Positions 1 through 4,896 of a DNA stretch of 7,232 bases are shown here, piece by piece. The position numbers were made by a program, and so were the translations under genes. The DNA is taken from NCBI GenBank assembly GCA_947165405.1, contig CAMVAG010000113.1, positions 1 through 7,232 of the forward strand, read 5' to 3'. The notes beneath the pieces are model-generated. The model ran no database searches. It had not been told where the DNA came from and worked only from the letters and a program-made list of their open reading frames with translations. The first letter of the stretch is position 1. Every line of letters begins with the position of its first letter. This DNA comes from an uncultured Selenomonadales bacterium (GTDB lineage: Bacteria; Bacillota; Negativicutes; Selenomonadales; Selenomonadaceae).

Positions 1-470
1 TTGACGAAAAAAATTTTTTCACGGTGCGCGAAATTTTTTCGGAGGTGTTGACCGACAAGCAACTTGCCCTTGAAAAAATTCAGATTGTTCTCGCGCAAGA
101 CGTATGACGACTTCAGCCCGCGCTTGACTAAATCCGAAACCATTTCAAGATAAATGCGGATAAAAATTTCGTAAAGCGGGAGGCGTGCCGTGTCAAGCGA
201 GGCGTTGCGAAATTTTTTGTCCGAAAAATCTTTCAATGTCATTAATATTTCGACGACAAGCCCGCGCAGTTTTTCTTCGGGCGCGTCAAGCTTCGGCAGA
301 ATTTCAATTTGACAGCCGCTCGGCAAGCGAATCACTCCGATATAATTTTTCGCCTGAACAAAATTCCAACCAAAGCTCATGAATTCGCCGGCCTTTGAAA
401 ATTTTATAAACTCGTCGAAAAATTCGCAGTCGGCGGCAGAAATTTTTTGATACTCCCGGACGGTCAGCAT
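1..470 (-). CDS. mcrC: McrC, McrBC restriction subunit (partial, N-terminal 156 codons)
   Basis: This is the N-terminal part of McrC, the nuclease partner of the GTP-dependent McrBC restriction system, which cleaves DNA carrying modified cytosine. The minus-strand frame opens with ATG at 470-468 and stays open for 156 codons to the window edge. It begins MLTVREYQKIS. Family-like stretches follow: GVIRLPSGCQIEILPKLD near residues 45-62, then TLKDFSDKKFRNASLD near 78-93, and LPLYEIFIRIYLEMVSDLVKRG near 97-118 with the LRENNLNFFKGKL block near 126-138. The PD-(D/E)XK catalytic residues of the family lie in the C-terminal half, outside the window, so activity cannot be judged. The start overlaps the TGA of the mcrB remnant (466-464) by seven bases (ATGCTGA), the usual translational coupling in mcrBC operons. 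No stop or frameshift is seen here, although mcrB upstream is broken. Identification is by remembered family sequence. Confidence 0.9.
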   Translation of the reverse strand, partial: MLTVREYQKISAADCEFFDEFIKFSKAGEFMSFGWNFVQAKNYIGVIRLPSGCQIEILPKLDAPEEKLRGLVVEILMTLKDFSDKKFRNASLDTARLPLYEIFIRIYLEMVSDLVKRGLKSSYVLRENNLNFFKGKLLVGQHLRKNFAHREKIFFV

Positions 471-1080
471 AACTTGTAACCTTCGGGCAACACTTCATTA
501 ATTTTCTCGCTGTCCTCGAAAAAATATTCTCTAAGCAACGGAATGATTTTGTTCCGGAAAACGTTATCGATTTCGGCGCGGGCACAATCGGCGGCGCAGA
601 GCGGTATCAAGCAGAGCGATTGAGCGGTCGGCGGTGTTCATCGTGCCGATTATGTAAATATTTTTCGGGACAGTGAATTCTTCTTGCGAACAGGGCAGCG
701 TCGCGGAAAATTCCTCGCGCTTGTCCTCCTCAATCAAAGTTATCAGCTCGCCGAAAATTTTTGAGATGTTCCCGCGATTTATCTCGTCGATTATGAAAAC
801 GAAATTGCTCGCGGGATTCATCATTGCGGCTTCGCAAAATTTTTTGAAGACGCCGCTCGCCACCTCGTAAGAAATATTTCCGTTCGTGACTGTCGGCTTG
901 ATACCCTCGATAAAATCCTCGTAGCCGTAACTTTGATGAAATGTAATCGCGGCGGAGGGTCTCTTCAAGTTTTTGACTGCCGCAAATCGAAACGGCATAG
1001 GCTGTCGTCAAAAAAGTTTTATCAACTTCATCAAATATGAATTGACCTTGTACAGGCGGAAAAAAGGCATGATAAGCCAC
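464..1080 (-). pseudogene. mcrB: Decayed mcrB (AAA+ GTPase subunit of McrBC), frameshifted and internally deleted
   Basis: Intact McrB is the GTP-hydrolysing AAA+ motor and DNA-recognition subunit of McrBC. Only fragments remain, in three minus-strand frames. Fragment A (about 1023-961) reads DKTFLTTAYAVSIC, the end of Walker A and the following helix, but the GPPGTG glycines are absent. Fragment B (about 959-588) reads ITFHQSYGYEDFIEGIKP, then Walker B FVFIIDEINRGNIS (D-E at about 788-783), and NTADRSIALLDTALRRR (about 638-588), then runs to a TAA at 566-564. Fragment C (about 571-464) reads DNVFRNKIIPLLREYFFED and ends ...EGYKLC at TGA 466-464, overlapping mcrC. Family proteins normally have a further block between Walker A and ITFHQSYG and a longer one between ALRRR and FRNKI; both are missing here. 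The N-terminal DNA-binding domain is also absent. The reading frame containing fragment A could start at GTG 1080-1078, behind an AGGAGG that overlaps the hisH stop, but its first 19 codons are not recognisable as McrB. Loss of Walker A and missing blocks argue for true decay rather than sequencing error. Confidence 0.87.
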
Positions 1081-1092
1081 GCGCCCGCCTCC

Positions 1093-1707
1093 TCAAAGCT
1101 CGACGAAATTTTTCAGGACATGCAAGCCGACATCGCCGGATTTTTCGGGGTGGAATTGCGTCGCGAAAATATTTTCAAACTCAATCGCCGCAGTGACCTC
1201 CTCGCCGTAGTTGGTCGTCGCCGCGATAATTTTTTTGTCGTCAGGGATTGTGTGGTAGCTGTGCACGAAATAAAAATACGAATCATTTTTTATTCCTTTG
1301 AACAAATTCCGCATTGCGCATTTCGCATTACGCATTGAAACCGAGTTCCAGCCCATGTGAGGGATTTTCAAATTGCCTGCGCGAATTTTTTTGACTTGCC
1401 CGCCGAAAATTTTCAAGCCGTCGACGCAAGGGCTTTCTTCACTGCCCGCGAATAAAATCTGCATTCCGACGCATATTCCCAAAATCGGTTTGCCCGAAAA
1501 AATTTCAGCCTTAATCGTCGGAATCAAACCGGTTGCCTCAAGATTTTTCATGCAGTCGCCGAAGGCACCCACGCCCGGCAAAATAATTTTTTCTGCGCGG
1601 CGAATGTCTTCAGCATCACTTGAAATTTTCACGTCGCCGCCGACAGAAGCCGCCGCCTTTTCCACGCTGTACAAATTTCCCACGCCGTAATCAATCAAAA
1701 CTATCAT
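1093..1707 (-). CDS. hisH: Imidazole glycerol phosphate synthase, glutaminase subunit HisH
   Basis: HisH hydrolyses glutamine and channels ammonia to HisF, which makes imidazole glycerol phosphate and AICAR in histidine biosynthesis. It is cytoplasmic. The protein is a class I glutamine amidotransferase of about 204 residues, the normal length. Visible landmarks, numbered from the ATG, are IDYGVGNL near 5-12, LPGVGAFGDCM near 43-53, the nucleophile motif GICVGMQ with Cys79, the HisH-type PHMGWNSV near 116-123, YFVHSYH near 146-152, and QFHPEKSG with catalytic His186 and Glu188. GTG 1710 directly precedes ATG 1707; ATG is preferred because GGAGGT (1719-1714) lies at proper distance and HisH proteins begin MIVxIDYG. 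An AATGCGN heptad repeat encodes the odd stretch SMRNAKCAMRN (residues 124-134), where relatives have a short, variable linker. No other his gene is in the window: mcrBC remnants follow downstream and a divergent gene lies upstream. The catalytic residues are intact, so it is probably functional. Confidence 0.95.
   Translation of the reverse strand: MIVLIDYGVGNLYSVEKAAASVGGDVKISSDAEDIRRAEKIILPGVGAFGDCMKNLEATGLIPTIKAEIFSGKPILGICVGMQILFAGSEESPCVDGLKIFGGQVKKIRAGNLKIPHMGWNSVSMRNAKCAMRNLFKGIKNDSYFYFVHSYHTIPDDKKIIAATTNYGEEVTAAIEFENIFATQFHPEKSGDVGLHVLKNFVEL
1301..1336 (-). repeat. Heptanucleotide repeat (AATGCGN x4) inside hisH
   Basis: On the hisH coding strand, four consecutive 7-base units run from 1336 to 1309: AATGCGT, AATGCGA, AATGCGC and AATGCGG, followed by AATTTGTT. 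The stretch is in frame and encodes MRNAKCAMRN between the conserved WNSV and LFKGI segments of HisH. Read on the plus strand, 1301-1336 matches 4264-4299 in murE at 28 of 36 positions without gaps, including an identical AACAAATTCC at the left end. The two are therefore very probably copies of one repeat family. I cannot tell from one window whether it is mobile. Confidence 0.8.
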
Positions 1708-1713
1708 CACTGC

Positions 1714-1726
1714 ACCTCCAAAGGAG
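1714..1726. promoter_or_regulatory. Back-to-back ribosome binding sites in the 28-base divergent gap
   Basis: GGAGGT on the minus strand (1719-1714) serves hisH, favouring ATG 1707 over GTG 1710, which would be only three bases away. AAAGGAG on the plus strand (1720-1726) lies nine bases before TTG 1736 and supports that start for the membrane/spermidine-synthase-like gene. The two sites abut, so the gap between the starts (1708-1735) holds translation signals and no room for a separate promoter. A TATCAT at 1702-1707 could be a -10 for the plus-strand gene, but no fitting -35 was found. Confidence 0.7.
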
Positions 1727-1734
1727 TTAATTGA

Positions 1735-1763
1735 ATTGGAAAGAACCTCGCCGCTTTTGGCAA
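1735..1763 (-). promoter_or_regulatory. Candidate hisH promoter inside the divergent gene's 5' end
   Basis: On the minus strand, TTGCCA (1763-1758) is separated by 17 bases from TCCAAT (1740-1735). These match five of six and four of six sigma70 consensus positions. Transcription would begin near 1728, leaving a leader of about 20 bases with GGAGGT at 1719-1714. The leader would resemble the one predicted for murE. The -10 box covers the TTG start codon of the divergent gene. This is a consensus match only. Confidence 0.35.
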
Positions 1764-3325
1764 ATAAAAATTTTCTTTACGCAACGGAATTTTTTTCGGG
1801 CATGTCGATAATGGCAGTCGAACTCGGAGCCGCCCGATTGCTCGCGCCGTATTTCAGCTCGTCGCAAATCGTCTGGACAATCATAATCGGCACCATAATG
1901 ATTGCGTTGGCTCTCGGAAATGTTTGGGGAGGTCGCCGCGCTGACCTCGACGCGAATCCCGCAAAACTTTATCGACGATTGATTTTCGCCGCGCTGTGGA
2001 TTGGAGCAATTCCCGTGCTCGGAAAATATTTAATCCTCGCGCTCGCAGGAATTTTAATCGTCGCAATCGACACGAACCTTTTAATTTGGGCGGCGTTCCT
2101 CTCTTGCATGGCGATTTTCGTCGCGCCATTGTTTTTGCTCGGAACCGTGACGCCCTCGCTCGTGAAATATTCAACCGACAACCTCGAACACAACGGGCAA
2201 ATCGTCGGCAACCTCAACGCTTTCAACACAATCGGAAGCATTATCGGGACTTTCCTGCCGACTTTCGTGACGATACCCGCCGTCGGCACCGCCGTAACGT
2301 TTTTGATATTTTCGGGCGTCCTCCTGCTTATCGGCATAATTTATTTTTTAAGCCTCGGCGTGAAAAAATTTTTCTGCGCGGTCGCCGTTGTGATTTTCAT
2401 TTTGTGCGGCGTGCTCGGCAATTCGAACAACTTTGCCTTTTGGGAGAAAAATCTTTTGTACGAGGGCGAATCGATTTACAACTACCTGCAAGTGAAAGAT
2501 ACGCCCGACAAAATTATTTTTTCCACGAATGTTTTGTTCGGCGTGCAGTCGCTCAAGGTCAAAGGCGGCGGCTTGACCGGCATGTATTACGATTACGCGC
2601 TGGCTGCTCCGCTTTTAACCGACGGCAAAAAAATTTTGATTCTTGGAATGGGCATGGGCACCTTCGCCGAACAATGCCGAAAATATTTTCCGAAGTCGCA
2701 GATTGTCGGCGTTGAGATTGACGAAAAGATTACCTCGCTTGCAAAAAAATATTTCGCCTTGCCCGAAGAGGTCGAGGTCGTGACTTATGACGGGCGCGCC
2801 TTCCTGCAAGCCGACGAAAATTTTTACGACGTGATTTTGGTCGACGCCTTCCAAGATATTTCTCCGCCGTTCCAAATGAGCTCGATGGAATTTTTTTCGC
2901 TGGTCAAAAATCATTTGAAGCCGGGCGGCGTGATGGTCGTGAACATGAACATGCGGGCAAGCGGCGCGGGAAATATCAACGAGTATTTGATTGACACGAT
3001 TGGGAAAAATTTTTCGGCGTTGAAGATTGTCGACGCGAGCGGCGTCACAAACAGAATTTTATTTGCGGCGGAGGACGACAAAATTTTAAACGAACTTCAC
3101 GCCCGCGCAGAAAATCTTTCCGACGAAAAATTATCGCGGCTGATGATTCACATTGCCGACACATGGACGACGCCCGCGCTTGGCGAAAACATTTTGACCG
3201 ACGACCGAGCCGCCGTTGAAATTTTGAGCATGCGGGCTTTGGATAATTTTATTCAGCAGAATTTGCAACGCTGCAAAGAAATTTATCGGCGCGAGGGTTT
3301 GGACGGCGTCTTGAATTCTTTCTGA
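1736..3325 (+). CDS. Membrane protein fused to a spermidine-synthase-like SAM-binding domain
   Basis: The 529-residue protein has two parts. Residues about 13-228 form roughly six or seven hydrophobic membrane segments (for example about 43-63, 95-137, 160-180, 184-206 and 211-228), with an early MAVELGAARLLAPYFSSS block typical of the so-called fused MFS/spermidine synthase proteins. Residues about 240-505 are a Rossmann-type domain related to SpeE: the motif I loop LILGMGMGTF (301-310), VGVEID with Glu327 where the ribose of the cofactor usually binds, YDGRAFL (351-357), LVDAFQD with Asp370 and Asp374, SPPFQMSSMEFF (377-387) and LKPGGVMVVN (394-403). The substrate is not known. The SpeE-type D-x-x-D-P-x-G-P loop is not conserved, so polyamine synthesis should not be assumed; an aminopropyl- or methyl-transferase role at the inner membrane is possible. 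The start is TTG 1736 behind AAAGGAG; the first ATG in frame (residue 23) would cut into the first hydrophobic segment. It is divergent from hisH and upstream of, but probably not cotranscribed from the same promoter as, the mur genes. Confidence 0.88.
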   Translation: MERTSPLLANKNFLYATEFFSGMSIMAVELGAARLLAPYFSSSQIVWTIIIGTIMIALALGNVWGGRRADLDANPAKLYRRLIFAALWIGAIPVLGKYLILALAGILIVAIDTNLLIWAAFLSCMAIFVAPLFLLGTVTPSLVKYSTDNLEHNGQIVGNLNAFNTIGSIIGTFLPTFVTIPAVGTAVTFLIFSGVLLLIGIIYFLSLGVKKFFCAVAVVIFILCGVLGNSNNFAFWEKNLLYEGESIYNYLQVKDTPDKIIFSTNVLFGVQSLKVKGGGLTGMYYDYALAAPLLTDGKKILILGMGMGTFAEQCRKYFPKSQIVGVEIDEKITSLAKKYFALPEEVEVVTYDGRAFLQADENFYDVILVDAFQDISPPFQMSSMEFFSLVKNHLKPGGVMVVNMNMRASGAGNINEYLIDTIGKNFSALKIVDASGVTNRILFAAEDDKILNELHARAENLSDEKLSRLMIHIADTWTTPALGENILTDDRAAVEILSMRALDNFIQQNLQRCKEIYRREGLDGVLNSF

Positions 3326-3344
3326 TAAAAATTTTTCGGCGGCA

Positions 3345-3374
3345 TTGTTTTTTCATACAAAGTTCAATTATAAT
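3345..3374 (+). promoter_or_regulatory. Sigma70-type promoter for murE-murF-mraY
   Basis: TTGTTT (3345-3350), an 18-base spacer and a perfect TATAAT (3369-3374) lie in the 77-base gap before murE. Transcription would start near 3381, giving a leader of about 20 bases that is almost entirely ribosome binding site. No convincing terminator hairpin for the preceding gene is visible between 3326 and 3344, so read-through could also contribute. A perfect -10 in an otherwise short gap makes this the best promoter in the window. Confidence 0.7.
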
Positions 3375-3385
3375 TGGCGGCAAAC

Positions 3386-3395
3386 AGGAGGGAGG
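3386..3395 (+). promoter_or_regulatory. Double ribosome binding site before the TTG start of murE
   Basis: AGGAGG (3386-3391) overlaps a second GGAGG (3391-3395), the latter seven bases before TTG 3403. This decides the start: the protein then begins MTKKLSELALLIP, as MurE proteins do, and no in-frame ATG occurs until residue 43 (in FVCMDG), which would remove part of the N-terminal domain. Confidence 0.8.
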
Positions 3396-3402
3396 CGAGA
3401 CC

Positions 3403-4896
3403 TTGACAAAAAAACTTAGCGAACTTGCGTTGCTCATTCCCGACAGCAAAATTATCGGCGAAGATGTTTCAATCGGCGGCATTGAGCACGATTCGCGCAA
3501 GGTCGAGGCGAAAAATTTATTCGTGTGCATGGACGGCGCACACGTTGACGGTCATAATTTTATTCCGCAAGCAGTTTCGAGGGGCGCGGTCGCAATTCTC
3601 ACGACGCGAAAAAATTTCATGCCGCCCGAAAATATTTCGGCACTTATCGTTCCCGACATGCTCAACGCGCTTGCGGTCATCGTTCCTTATTTTTACGATT
3701 ATCCTTCGCGGGCGATGCGTGTTATCGGAATCACCGGCACCAACGGCAAGACCACGACGACTTATCTGCTCCGAGAAATTTTCAAAGGCGCGGGCTTGAG
3801 CGTCGGGCTTATCGGCACGATTCAAATTCTTATCGGCGAGGAAACTTTTCCCGTCCGAAACACCACGCCAAACGTTATCGACTTGCAACACCTCTTGGCG
3901 AAAATGCGCGATAAAAAAATTCAAGTCGTCGTCATGGAAGTTTCAAGCCACGCGCTTGCCGAAAACCGAGTTGCAGGCGTCGAATTCGACACGGCGATTT
4001 TCACGAACCTCACGCAAGACCATTTGGACTTTCACGGGACAATGGAAAATTATTTGCGGGCGAAGACGAAACTTTTTGACATGGTGTCGAGGCACGGTCG
4101 CAAGCAAAATAAAACGGCGATAGTCAACGTCGACGACGAGGCTGGTAAAGAAATTCTTCGACACTGCCGCTGCAAGACGATTACTTACGGCTTGAAAAAT
4201 CCTGCCGACTTGCGAGCCGATGAAGTGCAATGCGAAATGCGTAATGCGCAATGCGTAATTAAAAACAAATTCCTCATTCCTAATTCCTCATTCCACATTG
4301 CTTTAAATATCACGGGCTTGTTCAATGTTTACAACGTCTTGGCTGCGTTCGGCGCGGCGACGGCTGAAAATATTCGCCCCGATGTAATCAAACGAGCTTT
4401 GGAAAATTTTAAAAGCGTGCCGGGACGATTCGAGAGGATTTTTTCCGACGCGCCCTTTGAAGTTATCGTCGACTACGCGCACACGCCCGACGGCGTCAAA
4501 AATGTTTTGGAGACGGCGCGGCAAATTGTCAAAGGAAAAATCATAACGGTGTTCGGCTGCGGAGGCGACCGCGACAATTCGAAGCGACCGATTATGGGCA
4601 AGCTTGCCGCCGCGCTTTCCGATATCGTCATTGCCACTTCCGACAACCCGCGCACCGAAGACCCCGAAAAAATTTTGGACGAGATTGAAATCGGTATCGG
4701 CGATAAAATTCACGAACGAATCACCGACAGACGCGCCGCGATTTTCCGAGCGATTGAACTTGCCCAAGCCGGCGATTTTGTTTTGATTTTGGGCAAAGGT
4801 CACGAGACTTATCAAATTCTCAAAGATAAAACGATTCACTTCGACGACAGAGAAGTTGCCAAAGAAGCAATTACGGAGGTTAATTCAAATGGATAA
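3403..4896 (+). CDS. murE: UDP-MurNAc-tripeptide synthetase (meso-DAP-adding MurE)
   Basis: MurE adds meso-diaminopimelate to UDP-MurNAc-L-Ala-D-Glu with ATP in the cytoplasm. The 497 residues show the three Mur ligase domains. The N-terminal UDP-binding domain has the IEHDSRKV motif (27-34). The central ATPase domain has GTNGKTTTT (112-120), NTTPN (153-157), EVSSHAL (179-185), TNLTQDHLDFHG (201-212) and YLRAKTKLF, where Lys221 should be the carbamylated lysine. The C-terminal domain has VDYAHTPDGV (356-365), FGCGGDRD (384-391), the DNPR motif (414-417) and GKGHETYQ (464-471). DNPR is the signature for meso-DAP; lysine-adding enzymes have a different fourth residue. Residues 276-300 are encoded by a heptad-repeat element replacing the usual beta-strand stretch before GLFNVYN, with the frame kept. 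The TTG start follows a double Shine-Dalgarno. The last eight bases overlap murF (ATGGATAA), suggesting coupled translation. It is the first dcw gene here; spoVD/ftsI is not directly upstream. Confidence 0.97.
   Translation: MTKKLSELALLIPDSKIIGEDVSIGGIEHDSRKVEAKNLFVCMDGAHVDGHNFIPQAVSRGAVAILTTRKNFMPPENISALIVPDMLNALAVIVPYFYDYPSRAMRVIGITGTNGKTTTTYLLREIFKGAGLSVGLIGTIQILIGEETFPVRNTTPNVIDLQHLLAKMRDKKIQVVVMEVSSHALAENRVAGVEFDTAIFTNLTQDHLDFHGTMENYLRAKTKLFDMVSRHGRKQNKTAIVNVDDEAGKEILRHCRCKTITYGLKNPADLRADEVQCEMRNAQCVIKNKFLIPNSSFHIALNITGLFNVYNVLAAFGAATAENIRPDVIKRALENFKSVPGRFERIFSDAPFEVIVDYAHTPDGVKNVLETARQIVKGKIITVFGCGGDRDNSKRPIMGKLAAALSDIVIATSDNPRTEDPEKILDEIEIGIGDKIHERITDRRAAIFRAIELAQAGDFVLILGKGHETYQILKDKTIHFDDREVAKEAITEVNSNG
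4229..4299 (+). repeat. Two-armed heptanucleotide repeat element inside murE
   Basis: The left arm (4229-4256) is four units of AATGCGN (N = A, T, C, T). The right arm (4270-4297) is four units of TTCCTCA type (TTCCTCA, TTCCTAA, TTCCTCA, TTCCACA). The arms form an imperfect inverted repeat: 4229-4260 pairs with 4268-4299 at 23 of 32 positions around a 7-base loop (AAAAACA), with AATT at the base of the loop. It is in frame and encodes murE residues 276 to about 299, including CEMRNAQCVIKN and FLIPNSSFHI. These residues do not look like MurE. The right arm with the preceding AACAAATTCC matches the element in hisH. Similar in-frame repeats are known as Rickettsia palindromic elements, and heptameric repeats (STRR) are known in cyanobacteria; no relationship is implied. 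Confidence 0.82.
4875..4880 (+). promoter_or_regulatory. Ribosome binding site that fixes the murF start
   Basis: GGAGGT lies eight bases before ATG 4889, within the murE 3' end. It favours this ATG over an in-frame start 33 bases upstream (4856), which has no such site and would add eleven residues not typical of MurF. Confidence 0.8.

Noticed and set aside
304..585. 93-codon minus-strand frame across the mcrB/mcrC junction
   Set aside because: It is out of frame with both recognisable proteins and its translation resembles nothing known.
464..1080. mcrB frameshifts as mere sequencing errors in an intact gene
   Set aside because: Single-base corrections would not restore the Walker A glycines or the blocks missing between KLEE and ITFHQSYG and between ALRRR and FRNKI.
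1996..2715. 239-codon plus-strand frame inside the membrane/spermidine-synthase-like gene
   Set aside because: It is an arginine-rich shadow in a different frame of a gene with clear membrane and SAM-binding motifs.
3326..3358. Rho-independent terminator after the membrane/spermidine-synthase-like gene
   Set aside because: There are T runs (3331-3336 and 3348-3353), but no GC-rich inverted repeat precedes them.
4229..4299. CRISPR-like array
   Set aside because: The units are 7 bases and contiguous with no spacers, and the region is translated within murE.
4303..4839. 178-codon minus-strand frame opposite murE
   Set aside because: Shadow of the murE reading frame, with no independent start signal or recognisable domain.
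4856..4888. Upstream in-frame start for murF adding eleven residues
   Set aside because: No ribosome binding site precedes it, and GGAGGT at 4875-4880 is well placed for ATG 4889.
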